A DNA stretch of 64,000 bases from Desulfovibrio sp. GTDB lineage: Bacteria > Desulfobacterota > Desulfovibrionia > Desulfovibrionales > Desulfovibrionaceae. Location: positions 62,001 to 126,000 of the forward strand of contig NZ_JAVESS010000005.1 in the NCBI RefSeq assembly GCF_034006445.1, read 5' to 3'. A program made the position numbers and the translations under genes. A model generated the notes under the pieces. It did not search any database, was not told the origin of the DNA, and was given only the letters and a program-made list of their open reading frames with translations. Positions 41,062-49,622 of this stretch are shown piece by piece; the first letter of the stretch is position 1, and every line of letters begins with the position of its first letter.

Positions 41062-42186
41062 ATGCCCATTTCCCTTTCGCCTCAGGCAGCGCGCCTGCTG
41101 TCCGCCCCGGTACGCTCCAGAAAACGTCTCATCATGCTTTGCGGGCTGATTCTGGCCGCTGCCGTCACTGCATTTCTTGTGCACCGGCAACGCTATATTT
41201 CAGAAAATGACGCACGGGTCATGGCCGACATGATCACCATCAGCAGTCGTGTGGACGGCTGGGTGGCCCAAAGGGACGTCACCGACGGCGACGTCGTGAC
41301 CGAGGGCAGTCAGCTTGTTGTCATAGACCAGCGTGAGGCCCTCATGCAGGTGCAAGAGCTCAAGGCCAGCGACGAGGCCCTGCGGCTGGAATCCGAGCAG
41401 GTGAAGACCCGGCTGGAAACAAGCCGTGACGCCACTGAAAGCGCTGTGGCCGCGGCCCAGGCGCGCCGCGACAATGCGGAGGCGGCCCTGCGTTCCAGCC
41501 AGGCCGCTCTTGACCTGGCCCGTAAGGACCACACGCGCAGCGAAAATCTTATTGCTGAAAACGCCATCGCCCGCCGGGTGTGGGACCAGAGCCGCACGGT
41601 TTTGCAACAGGCAGAGGGAAAGCACCGCCAGGCTCTTGCCGAGCTTGCCGAGGCCAAGGCCAATCTTGATCAGGCCCTTGCCCACCGCAACGACCCGCAT
41701 GAGCTTGAAGCCCGGCTGGAGCAGCTTGCGCAGCAAAGGGCCGAAGTGCAGGCAAGGATCAGGCAGAAAGAGGTGGCACTGGGCGACCGTGTGGTGCGCA
41801 GCCCCATCAACGGCGTGGTGGACCAGAAATTTGTGGAGCCTGGGGAGTATGTCATTCCCGGTCAGCGCCTGGTGATGGTGCACAATCCCAAGGCCGTGTG
41901 GGTGGAGGTTCTGCTCAAGGAGACCAAGCTGGGCGGCCTCAAACCCGGCCAGCCCGTGAGCATCAGCGTGGATGCCTACCCCGGCCGCCCTTTCAGCGGC
42001 AGCGTGGAGCGCATCGGCACAGCGGCCACCAGCCAGTTTGCCCTTATCCCCAGCCCCAACCCTTCGGGAAACTTTACCAAGATCAACCAGAGGGTGCCTG
42101 TGCGCATCAAGGTGGACCAGCCGGACGACAATCCTTTGCGCCCCGGCATGATGGTGGAGGTGGACATTGACCTCGCCGGAATTTGA
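41062..42186 (+). CDS. emrA: EmrA-type membrane fusion protein (HlyD family)
   Basis: 374 residues from the ATG at 41062 (AAGGAG site 11 bases upstream); the frame before it lies in the repeat. One N-terminal membrane anchor (LIMLCGLILAAAVTAFLV), a barrel-sandwich half (DGWVAQRDVTDGDVVTEGSQ), long coiled coils (about 100-245, many Arg/Glu/Ala), the second half (SPINGVVDQKFVEPGEYV) and a beta-barrel. It links an MFS exporter to the outer membrane. It overlaps emrB by 20 bases. Confidence 0.9.
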   Translation: MPISLSPQAARLLSAPVRSRKRLIMLCGLILAAAVTAFLVHRQRYISENDARVMADMITISSRVDGWVAQRDVTDGDVVTEGSQLVVIDQREALMQVQELKASDEALRLESEQVKTRLETSRDATESAVAAAQARRDNAEAALRSSQAALDLARKDHTRSENLIAENAIARRVWDQSRTVLQQAEGKHRQALAELAEAKANLDQALAHRNDPHELEARLEQLAQQRAEVQARIRQKEVALGDRVVRSPINGVVDQKFVEPGEYVIPGQRLVMVHNPKAVWVEVLLKETKLGGLKPGQPVSISVDAYPGRPFSGSVERIGTAATSQFALIPSPNPSGNFTKINQRVPVRIKVDQPDDNPLRPGMMVEVDIDLAGI

Positions 42187-43726
42187 CGCCCTTTCCCAGC
42201 GTTATGGCGCTGCGTACAAATGGTGGGCCACGGCGGCGGTGATGACGGGCTGCATAGCCACGGTGCTGTCTTCCACCATCGTCAACGTGGCCATGCCCGA
42301 CATCATGGGCGAATTCGGCATGGGGCAGGATCAGGTGCAGTGGCTGTCCACGGCCTTTCTGGCCGCCATGACGGCGTCCATGCTGACCACGGACTGGATG
42401 CTGCGCGCATTTGGCCTGCGCCATGCCTATCTTGGCGCAATGGCGGCCTTTCTGGCGGCGTCGCTGGTGGGGGCCGCAAGCCCCGGCGTGGAAATTCTCG
42501 TCCTGTCCCGCACCATTCAGGGGGCCGCCGCCGGGCTGGTGCAGCCGCTGGCCATGGTCATGGTTTTTTCCGTCTTTGGTGCGGAAAACAGGGGCATGGC
42601 CATGGGCATCTTCGGCCTGGGCGTGGTGCTGGCTCCTGCGCTTGGCCCCACGGTGGGCGGTTTGCTCATCGACAATTATTCCTGGCGGTATGTCTTTTTG
42701 CTGGGGCCGCCGTTCTGCCTTTTGAGCATGGCCCTGGCCGCGACTTTTCTGCCGGGCCGCGACACGACTGTGGAGCGCGGTGCGTTTGACCTTTGCGGCT
42801 TTATTTTGCTGTGCGTGGGCATAGGCGCGCTGCTCGCGGGCATTTCCAGCGGGCAGCGGGAAGGCTGGGACTCGGACTACGTGCTGGGGGCTTTTTTTTC
42901 AAGCATCTGCGCCTGGGTGGGCTTCGTCATCCGCGAGCGCACCTGCCCAAAGCCCCTGCTGCAGCTTGGCGTCTACGCCAACCTCCGCTTTCTCGCCGCG
43001 TCGGTGGTGGCCTTTATTCTGGGCATGGGGCTCTTTGGCTCCACCTACCTCATCCCGCTTTTTGTGCAGACCGTTCAGGGCTACAGCCCCACGGAATCCG
43101 GCCTGCTGCTCATGCCGGGCGGGCTTGTGCTCGGCGTGGTCATGCCCCTGGCGGGACGCTTTGCCGACCGTCTGCCAGCGTACGCCCTTATCATGACTGG
43201 CCTCGCCATCTTCGGCTGGTCCAGCCTGTGCATGTCCGAAGCCGGAACCTCCACCTATTTCTGGGATTTTGTGGGCTGGATCGGGCTGGGCCGCGTCGGG
43301 CTTGGCCTGATCATGCCCTCGCTGAACAGCGGGGCGCTGCGGCTGCTCGACGCCAAACATATGGCGCAGGGGGCCGGGGCCATCAATTTCAGCCGTCAGC
43401 TGGGCGGCGCGCTGGGCGTGAGCATGCTTTCCGTATATCTGGAACGCCAGACGGAAATCTATGCCCAGGCCTTCAGCGCGCTGCAAAACGGCACCCATGC
43501 GGCATCGGATGCCCTCAACCTGATTTCATCCCTGTTTCTCAGGGGTGGGCAACTGGACAGCGTGGCGCAAGCCTTGCGACCGCCGCAGGCGTACAGTTTT
43601 CTGGCGGATATGCTGGCCGCGCAGGCAAGGGCCATGGGCTTCAGGGAGAGTTTTTTGCTGGTGGGTCTGGCCTTTTTTGCGGCAGTGGTTCCGGCCTGGT
43701 TCATGCGCTCTGCCAGGCATGGCTAA
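42167..43726 (+). CDS. emrB: EmrB/QacA-type MFS drug exporter (DHA2, 14 TM)
   Basis: 519 residues beginning at TTG 42167, with GGAGG six bases upstream. Fourteen hydrophobic helices. The DHA2 motifs are visible: SSTIVNVAMPDIMGEFG in helix 1, WLSTAFLAAMTASML, and motif-C-like GVVLAPALGPTVGGLLIDNY. Family members use proton motive force to export drugs, dyes or fatty acids. With EmrA it needs a TolC-like outer-membrane channel; none is encoded alongside, so it may share one (for example the 8907 gene). Confidence 0.92.
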   Translation: MTSPEFDALSQRYGAAYKWWATAAVMTGCIATVLSSTIVNVAMPDIMGEFGMGQDQVQWLSTAFLAAMTASMLTTDWMLRAFGLRHAYLGAMAAFLAASLVGAASPGVEILVLSRTIQGAAAGLVQPLAMVMVFSVFGAENRGMAMGIFGLGVVLAPALGPTVGGLLIDNYSWRYVFLLGPPFCLLSMALAATFLPGRDTTVERGAFDLCGFILLCVGIGALLAGISSGQREGWDSDYVLGAFFSSICAWVGFVIRERTCPKPLLQLGVYANLRFLAASVVAFILGMGLFGSTYLIPLFVQTVQGYSPTESGLLLMPGGLVLGVVMPLAGRFADRLPAYALIMTGLAIFGWSSLCMSEAGTSTYFWDFVGWIGLGRVGLGLIMPSLNSGALRLLDAKHMAQGAGAINFSRQLGGALGVSMLSVYLERQTEIYAQAFSALQNGTHAASDALNLISSLFLRGGQLDSVAQALRPPQAYSFLADMLAAQARAMGFRESFLLVGLAFFAAVVPAWFMRSARHG

Positions 43727-43849
43727 GGCGGCGGCCAGACGGCGGCGGGTTTGCTGCGGCGGCGGTCAGACGGGATCGGACTTACTCTGGCGACGGTCAG
43801 CCGCGTGCCATTTTTTTGTGCGAAGGTCGAAAGGTCGAAAGGGGCGGAA

Positions 43850-43929
43850 AAGCGGAAGGGCTGGAACGGTCGGAAGGGCTGGAACGGTCGGAAGGGCTGG
43901 AACGGTCGGAAGGCCGGAAGGTCGGAAAG
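43850..43929. repeat. 18-bp tandem repeat after emrB
   Basis: GGTCGGAAGGGCTGGAAC repeats fully twice (43868-43903), with a near copy before (43850-43867) and a half copy after. It lies in the 291-base spacer between emrB and the convergent gene at 44018, which otherwise shows no gene. Confidence 0.85.
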
Positions 43930-44017
43930 AGCTTGTGCTGCCGTCAGACTTTTGCCCCTGCCGGACTTTGCGGTCGCGGGCTTTCGCGGCCGCCGGGCAG
44001 GGTTCAGCGCGGGGGCC

Positions 44018-44443
44018 TTATTCGCCTTCCTGAGCCAGAATCAGTTCCACTTCATCAACGCTCAGGCCGGAGTTGCGGGCGATCTGGCGGCTTGTAAGCC
44101 CCTTGTTTTTGCCATTGAGGATAAGCTCGCGCAAAAACTGCGGGGAGCGGCTGATGCCCTCTGCCTGTTCCAGCAGGCGGCGCAGGTCACGGGCGCGTTC
44201 CTCAAGCTTTTCGTCCAGGTTTTGCAGTTCGGCCTGCCGCTGGGCAAAGGTGGCCACGATTTCCCGTTCCAGTCTGGCGTTCATCTCGATACGGGCCAAC
44301 AGGGCTTCCTGATTGCCCTGCAGGGCGTTGAGCATGGCCTCGGAACGGCGCAGGCGCAGATAGAAGAAAAGCACCCCGCCAAGGACCATGAGTTCAAGTA
44401 CGGAAAAGGCGGCAATAAGAGCGAAGATCAGGGTGTTGTTCAT
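44018..44443 (-). CDS. Membrane-anchored coiled-coil protein (DUF2802-like)
   Basis: 141 residues: one N-terminal membrane helix (TLIFALIAAFSVLELMVLGG), a coiled coil (about 45-100) and a C-terminal helix-turn-helix-like end (GKNKGLTSRQIARNSGLSVD, EVELILAQ). This layout matches DUF2802-type proteins encoded in flagellar/chemotaxis clusters of other proteobacteria. Its role is unknown. It overlaps the preceding gene by 4 bases and is last in the fliL group. Confidence 0.72.
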   Translation of the reverse strand: MNNTLIFALIAAFSVLELMVLGGVLFFYLRLRRSEAMLNALQGNQEALLARIEMNARLEREIVATFAQRQAELQNLDEKLEERARDLRRLLEQAEGISRSPQFLRELILNGKNKGLTSRQIARNSGLSVDEVELILAQEGE

Positions 44444-44769
44444 ACTTTGAGATTCAGAAGTTTGCCCACCAGAGGGGAATCCGGCACGCGTGGAGCCTCG
44501 TCCTTGTCCGGTACAAGGGGCGGCGGCCGTTTGCGGCGGCGGCTGCCGAACTGGGGCGTGGGCGTGCCGCCATCGGCATCTGGCGAAAGTTTGGTTTTGT
44601 CGCCTGCTTCACTCTTGGCAATCTGCTGCTGCTCATGCCGGGCCATTTCTGCGGCCAAAACCCGCGACATGGCGGCCGAGGCCTGCGGTCCCACCGCAGC
44701 GGCATTCACCATCGAAGTGGCCATGCCTGTCTGGGCATACAGCACGGCCATGGTAGCGTCAACGCTCAT
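44440..44769 (-). CDS. Hypothetical protein in the flagellar cluster
   Basis: 109 residues from the ATG at 44769, with CGGAG seven bases upstream; an in-frame GTG at 44817 has no site. Ala/Met-rich N-terminal half (SVDATMAVLYAQTGMATSMV), then a Lys/Arg/Pro-rich tail (RRRKRPPPLVPDKDEAPRVP) and a conserved-looking end SPLVGKLLNLKV. No fold recognised. Lies between fliL and the DUF2802-like gene. Confidence 0.6.
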   Translation of the reverse strand: MSVDATMAVLYAQTGMATSMVNAAAVGPQASAAMSRVLAAEMARHEQQQIAKSEAGDKTKLSPDADGGTPTPQFGSRRRKRPPPLVPDKDEAPRVPDSPLVGKLLNLKV

Positions 44770-44832
44770 GGCTGGCTCCGTGGTCTGAGGTGCGGCGTGT
44801 GCCCCACCCGTGCTCACTGGCGGGGCAGGGCG

Positions 44833-45492
44833 CTATTCGTTCAAATAGCTTTCAAAAAGCACGTCATCAATGCGGCCCTGTGCAAGATAGTCGTTGAGGA
44901 TGCCGGTCAGATCCTTCTTGATGGTGACAGCATTGGACGGGTTAAGCAAGTAGTCGTTGCTCTTGCTGCTGAGGTAGAAATACAGGGCGTCGCGCAGGGC
45001 GATCATCTTGTGATCCAGCTCCGCGCCAACGCCTGAACTCTTGCTGATGGTGGAAAATTTGCAGACCAGAAAGCGCGTGGTGCCGTTGACGTCTCTTGGC
45101 ACGACAAAGGGGGCCAGTTCTTTTACATAGTCCCTTGGCGCGGCGGGCGTCTGGCTTGAGGGCACGACAATGACTTCGGGCTTGATTTCAGCGGGGGGAA
45201 CAGGCGGCGTACGCAGAAAAAACCACCAGGCGGCCGCAGCCAGAATGAGCAGCAAAACCGCAGCGCCAGCGATGATGAAGAGCTTTATGTTTTTTTTGGC
45301 GGCAGGAGGCGGCAATTGTTCGGCAGGGAGGTTTTTTGTCTCTGCCACAGCCGGAGTATCGGCTCCCTCTTCTTTCAGAAAAGGGGCATCGTCAAGATCC
45401 AGGTCAACCTTGCGCACGGCCGGATCCGACCCCTGCGAAACCTGCATCTCATCCCTGGCGGGAGCTTCTTTGACGTCAGTCTTGTTTGCCAC
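44833..45492 (-). CDS. fliL: Flagellar basal-body protein FliL
   Basis: 219 residues with a cytoplasmic acidic N-terminus (about 1-67), one membrane helix (KLFIIAGAAVLLLILAAAAW) and a periplasmic FliL domain (KELAPFVVPRDVNGTTRFLV ... DALYFYLSSKS ... LDYLAQGRIDDVLFESYLNE type end). It surrounds the stator and tunes motor torque. The N-terminal tail is longer than in enteric FliL. It is 59 bases downstream of cheY. Confidence 0.88.
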   Translation of the reverse strand: MANKTDVKEAPARDEMQVSQGSDPAVRKVDLDLDDAPFLKEEGADTPAVAETKNLPAEQLPPPAAKKNIKLFIIAGAAVLLLILAAAAWWFFLRTPPVPPAEIKPEVIVVPSSQTPAAPRDYVKELAPFVVPRDVNGTTRFLVCKFSTISKSSGVGAELDHKMIALRDALYFYLSSKSNDYLLNPSNAVTIKKDLTGILNDYLAQGRIDDVLFESYLNE

Positions 45493-45551
45493 GCGGTACT
45501 CCTGGCAGCCGCTTTGGGGGCCGCCGCAGGCAGAAACTCCCTCGTGCGATA

Positions 45552-45932
45552 TCAGCCAAAGATTTTGTCTATCTTCTGCTTCATGGTGTCAGCGGTGAAG
45601 GGCTTGACGATATAGTTCGACACCTTGGCCTGCACGGCTTCAATGATGTTTTCCTGCTGGGCTTCTGCAGTGACCATGAGAAAGGGGATGTGGGCGAACT
45701 GCTCACTGGCGCGAACCTTGCGCAGCAGGTCGATGCCCGTCATGTTGGGCATGTTCCAGTCAGAAACGATGAAATCTATTTTTTCGCGGTTCAGCACTTC
45801 CCAGGCAGTGGTGCCGTCGTCAGCTTCCACTACGTTTTGAAACCCGATCTGGCGCAGGATGTTACGTACAATGCGACGCATGGTGGAAAAGTCATCAACC
45901 ACAAGAACACGCATGTTAGGATTGTAAGGCAT
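45552..45932 (-). CDS. cheY: CheY-type single-domain response regulator
   Basis: 126-residue receiver domain: acidic pair in RVLVVDDFSTMRRIVRNIL, phospho-acceptor Asp in FIVSDWNMPNMTGIDLL, Thr in FLMVTAEAQQENIIEAVQ and the Lys of NYIVKPFTADTMKQKI. The WNMPNMTG stretch is characteristic of CheY itself, and the position among flagellar genes supports a direct motor-switch role. The ribosome site AAGGAG precedes the start. Confidence 0.93.
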   Translation of the reverse strand: MPYNPNMRVLVVDDFSTMRRIVRNILRQIGFQNVVEADDGTTAWEVLNREKIDFIVSDWNMPNMTGIDLLRKVRASEQFAHIPFLMVTAEAQQENIIEAVQAKVSNYIVKPFTADTMKQKIDKIFG

Positions 45933-46002
45933 GAATAAAACTCCTTAACGCCTTCGGGCGCCGTCTGGGAGGGCAGGCCATGCCGCGCGTCCTCCGTAAG
46001 CA

Positions 46003-46788
46003 TTATGATATGTCAGCGCCCTCACCATAAAGGCTGATGAACTCTTTGCGCAGACGGCTCAATGCCTGCGAGTGCAATTGTGAAACGCGACCTTCTGTGA
46101 TGCCCATGACTTCAGCAGTTTCACGCATATTAAGCTCATCAGTATAGTAGAGCGACAGTACCAGCTTTTCCCTTGGCGTCAAGCGCTCTATAAGCGGAGC
46201 AACCCGCTCCACAAGCTCACGAAAGGCCGTGTTGCGGTAGGGTTCGCCGCCGGGTTCCTGTCCATCACCTGCAAGCGTATCCTGAATGGAGTCCAATGAC
46301 AGCCAAAGCTGGTTTTGCAGGGCTTCAAGCCCCTGACGCACATCCCGCAACGCAAGCCCGGTAATATCTTGCAGTTCCTGTTCAGTGGCCTGCCGGCCGT
46401 GCTCGTGTTCGACCTTGCGCATGGCTTCGTCCAGCACGCGCACCCGCTGCCGCAGTGAGCGCGGGAACCAGTCCAGCCTGCGTAGCTCGTCCAGCATGGC
46501 GCCACGGATGCGGCTTTCGGCGTAGGTTTCAAACCGTATGCCGAGCTGTGGGCGAAACTTGCCCAGGGCTTCCATAAGGCCCAACGTGCCGGAACTGATG
46601 AGTTCTCCAAGTTCTACGCTGCGGGGCAGCTTGGCCTTAAGGCGCAGAGCCAGAAAGCGTATCTTGGGCGCATAGTGGCGCACCACAGATTCCTGCTCGG
46701 CCGGAGAAAATTTTTCCCAGGCTGTGGCCCCGGTTTCTAGCGCTTCCCAGGGGCAGGGCATGTGCGCTTGGGCTGTGCTGGCTTTCAT
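46003..46788 (-). CDS. fliA: Flagellar sigma factor FliA (sigma-28)
   Basis: 261-residue sigma factor for late flagellar genes. Region 2: HYAPKIRFLALRLKAKLPRS, VELGELISSGTLGLMEALGK, FETYAESRIRGAMLDELRRL and DWFPRSLRQRV. Region 4: LTPREKLVLSLYYTDELNMR, ETAEVMGITEGRVSQLHSQA. Its order after flhF-flhG follows the usual flagellar cluster, but repeat A2 and a tandem array now separate it from flhG, so it may have its own promoter. Confidence 0.95.
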   Translation of the reverse strand: MKASTAQAHMPCPWEALETGATAWEKFSPAEQESVVRHYAPKIRFLALRLKAKLPRSVELGELISSGTLGLMEALGKFRPQLGIRFETYAESRIRGAMLDELRRLDWFPRSLRQRVRVLDEAMRKVEHEHGRQATEQELQDITGLALRDVRQGLEALQNQLWLSLDSIQDTLAGDGQEPGGEPYRNTAFRELVERVAPLIERLTPREKLVLSLYYTDELNMRETAEVMGITEGRVSQLHSQALSRLRKEFISLYGEGADIS

Positions 46789-46826
46789 GATGTTGTCCTT
46801 CCGGGATTTTCCGGTATTGCCTCTTC

Positions 46827-46953
46827 TAGAGCATTTTACACTTGAAATGCTCGCGTACGGCAGGCAAAAGCCCGCCTACTCGCATTTCGTGGCAAGGATT
46901 TTCAGAAAAATCCTTGCAGAGCATTTAACTCATTTCATTCGTAAACTGCTCTA
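46827..46953. repeat. Interspersed repeat family A, copy 2 (inverted)
   Basis: Reverse complement of 3449-3576 with very few differences: TAGAGCATTTTACACTTGAA ... CATTTCATTCGTAAACTGCTCTA. The near identity of two copies 43 kb apart points to recent spread or gene conversion. Confidence 0.88.
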
Positions 46954-47362
46954 CCCCGTGACACGTAGTGTGTCTGTTTACGCCGCTGTCCGCGCCCGCC
47001 AGGCTGGACAGGACGTGTTGATCCACGTCAGGGTTGATGGGGGGGCAGGCCGTCCGGCCCGCCAGCCTGCAGTCAGGGGCGGAATCCCGATCCGTTGCCT
47101 GTGGCAGCGCGGCGGCTGCGAGGGCAGGCCCTGGCCGGGAGGCGCAGTTCATTTGCTATCCGTTTGTGTCATTCTTCTGCGCTACACTTCTGCGCGATAC
47201 TTCTGCGCTACACTTCTGCGCGATACTTCTGCGCTCTGCTTCTGCACGACACTTCTGCACGATACTTTTGCGCCATCCACAAGCACGGGTTTCTTTGCGC
47301 GGTCATGTGCCAGGGCGGCGTCTTCAGCTTTTGAGCAGGCAGTATCTCAAAGGCGCCATGCT
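46954..47362. repeat. Gene-free spacer with a short tandem array
   Basis: At about 47168-47275 the unit CTTCTGCGCKAYA (13 bp, alternating TACA / GATA) repeats seven to eight times with drift. No spacers of CRISPR type. The rest of the stretch holds no gene; another CATGCTCTAG repeat end is at 47350-47360. Confidence 0.75.
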
Positions 47363-48190
47363 CTAGCGGAACAGCAGCTTTTTCCAGAAGAACTTGATGT
47401 TGCCGTCAAGATTTTCCGGTACTTCCCATTGCGTGATGTTGTGCGCCAGATCCATGACAGCGCGTGCCGCCGGGCCTTGCGGTTCACTCACGCAGAAAGG
47501 CAGCTGCTGCACCACGGCCTTGCGCACGCCCGTATCACGCGGAATCACGCCCACAAGCTCCAGCGAAACGCCGCTCAAAAAGTGATCGCAGGCCTGATGC
47601 AGACGCACGAACATTTCCTTGGCGGTTTTCTGATCAGGGGCCATGTTCACGCACACCCTGAAGCGCTCCACGCCGTGATTGGTCTTGAGCACCTTGATAA
47701 GGGCGTAGGCGTCTGTCAGCGATGTGGGTTCCGGGGTGAGCACCACCAGGCGTTCCTGGGCGGCCATGTTGAAATACAGCACATTGTCGCTGATGCCTGC
47801 GCCGGTATCCACTATGAGATAATCAAGATCATCCTCAAGTTCGTCCACGGCGTCCAGCAGTTCCAGTTTCTGCCCGGTGGAAAGGGTGAGCATTTCGCTC
47901 ATGCCGGAAGAAGCGGGCAAAATGGAGAAGCCGTAGGGTGTGGGAAAGAGAATGTCCCCCACGCTGGCCCCTTCATGAAACAGATGGAAAATGTTTTTCT
48001 GCGGGGTCAGGCCAAGAACAACGTCAACATTGGCAAGGCCCAGGTCGGCATCAATGAGCACCACTTGTTTGCCCAGTTGCGCAAGGCATATGGCCAGATT
48101 GACCGAAATATTGGTCTTGCCCACGCCGCCCTTGCCGGAAGTGACGGAAAATACCAGAGGAAAAGTGCCGCTCATCAGTGTGCTCCGCAT
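47363..48190 (-). CDS. flhG: Flagellar number regulator FlhG (MinD-like ATPase)
   Basis: 275-residue MinD/ParA-type ATPase that with FlhF sets flagellar number and place. Deviant Walker A is VTSGKGGVGKTNISVNLA; LIDADLGLANVDVVLGL, LDYLIVDTGAGISDNVLYF and VVLTPEPTSLTDAYALIKVL follow. A membrane-targeting C-terminal helix is plausible (FFWKKLLFR). It starts 13 bases after flhF. Confidence 0.93.
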   Translation of the reverse strand: MRSTLMSGTFPLVFSVTSGKGGVGKTNISVNLAICLAQLGKQVVLIDADLGLANVDVVLGLTPQKNIFHLFHEGASVGDILFPTPYGFSILPASSGMSEMLTLSTGQKLELLDAVDELEDDLDYLIVDTGAGISDNVLYFNMAAQERLVVLTPEPTSLTDAYALIKVLKTNHGVERFRVCVNMAPDQKTAKEMFVRLHQACDHFLSGVSLELVGVIPRDTGVRKAVVQQLPFCVSEPQGPAARAVMDLAHNITQWEVPENLDGNIKFFWKKLLFR

Positions 48191-48203
48191 CGTTATGGCC
48201 GGG

Positions 48204-49256
48204 CTAGGCCGCCTGGCCGGGAAGTTGCCTTTTAAAAATCAGTCGCCAGACCAGCGGTTCGGTGGCTGGAGAAAGGCTTTCTTTGAGTTCTGCGCCGTAT
48301 GAGAGTGCCGATACGGGCAAACCTGCGGCCCACGCAACGTTGACTATACTACCAAAGCTCACAGCTTCGTCCAGCTTTGTCCATACCAGCGACCCCGGCC
48401 CGTCGCTCTTGTAGCGTTTCAAAAAAGCCTGGGTCTGCATGGCGTCGCAGTATGGAGAAAGTGTCAAATGGGTGGCGGCCGCAACATCGGCCAGGCCCAT
48501 TTCTTCCCGCCACTGGGCGAGAGTGGTGGACCGATCAAGCCCCGGCACATCCACAAAAACCAGATCCGCTTCGGCGGTGGCGCGCAGGGCGGCTTCCATT
48601 CCGGCCTTGTCGGGTGCTTCGAGATAGCTGAAATTGGAAAGTTCGGCCCAGTGGCGCAGGATGAGCCGTCCGCTGCCGCGCAGGCAATCCGCGTTGATAA
48701 AGGCAATGCGCGCTTCTGGGCGGGCCTTGCGCCAATGCAGGGCAAAGCGCAGGGCCGAGGTGGTTTTGCCAAAGCCAAAGGGCCCTGCCATAAGGTGCAG
48801 GCGTTGATCCCAGCCTGCCGGGCCCCAGCCTTTGACAGGAACCATGCCGCACAGGCATTCCAGAACGGAGGCTCCGGGCTGGGATATGAGGCGCTGATAG
48901 AGATCCACGGCCACAGCGTCAGAAATGCCTTCGCGCTGCAAATACTCGAGGGCGATACGCTGACGGGGCGTAAGACGCTCAAGCTGAATGGCGGGCTTCA
49001 TGAGAGCAAAAATCTGGTTTTTGATCTGCTGCCATTCCTTGTGCCATTCCCCCCATGCACCGGGAACTACGCCAGCAGGCGCGGTATTGTCTGCCTGGGG
49101 GCGCTCCATGCCTGCCGTGATCTCGTGACAGACAGCACCGTTTTTGCGGTAGGTGCGGTTGCCCAGGATTACGGCGTCGGGCCCCATTTCAGCCTTGATT
49201 CTTGCCAGAATCTCCTGCGATGTGGCGCCAGTGAACGTCTTTACCTGCATGGCCAT
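48204..49256 (-). CDS. flhF: Flagellar biosynthesis GTPase FlhF
   Basis: 350-residue SRP-type GTPase that places the flagellum at the pole. N-terminal MQVKTFTGATSQEILARIKA, then the NG domain: P-loop GPFGFGKTTSALRFA (an unusual Phe-Gly-Phe in place of the common T-G-V), ARIAFINADCLRGSGRLIL, DVPGLDRSTTLAQW and the base-binding TKLDEAVSFGSIVNVA. The B-domain between is short. A sigma-54 box lies about 75 bases upstream. flhG follows; flhA, normally next upstream, is separated by a Crp/Fnr gene. Confidence 0.92.
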   Translation of the reverse strand: MAMQVKTFTGATSQEILARIKAEMGPDAVILGNRTYRKNGAVCHEITAGMERPQADNTAPAGVVPGAWGEWHKEWQQIKNQIFALMKPAIQLERLTPRQRIALEYLQREGISDAVAVDLYQRLISQPGASVLECLCGMVPVKGWGPAGWDQRLHLMAGPFGFGKTTSALRFALHWRKARPEARIAFINADCLRGSGRLILRHWAELSNFSYLEAPDKAGMEAALRATAEADLVFVDVPGLDRSTTLAQWREEMGLADVAAATHLTLSPYCDAMQTQAFLKRYKSDGPGSLVWTKLDEAVSFGSIVNVAWAAGLPVSALSYGAELKESLSPATEPLVWRLIFKRQLPGQAA

Positions 49257-49330
49257 TCCTTTGACTGACGGCGGTTGGGCCGCCCGTTATTGCCTTTTTA
49301 CGCCGTTTGTTTGACGGCTCTCTGGATAAA

Positions 49331-49346
49331 TGCAAATTAGGGGCCA
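49331..49346 (-). promoter_or_regulatory. Sigma-54 promoter of flhF-flhG
   Basis: On the minus strand TGGCCCCTAATTTGCA: GG and GC at -24/-12 with the correct ten-base interval, one deviation from TGGCAC. The flhF start is 75 bases downstream. The remainder of 49257-49622 shows no gene. Confidence 0.7.
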
Positions 49347-49622
49347 ACCTGACTGCCGCCTTGTGCCGTTTTTTCGGCTGCTTGCAGCAAGAATTTCATG
49401 GTTGCGCCCTATGGCTAGGCAAAGCACGTGTTTTGGGATATAGTTTAGCTGCCTCAAGGGCAAGTCAGGGTATTCCTGTCCCTGTGTGGCCATCGCACAG
49501 GCCTTCCAAATCGAGCCGGCTCCCGGCCCTGTCTCTGCGCCAGTCCATATGTCTGACACTCTCCCAGAGCCATTAGGCGGCCGCGCCTTTCCTATTCCAT
49601 TTCTTCCTCCCGGGGAAATCTC

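Noticed and set aside
47168..47275. Possible CRISPR array
   Set aside because: Units are 13 bp, contiguous and without spacers; no cas genes nearby. A simple tandem repeat.
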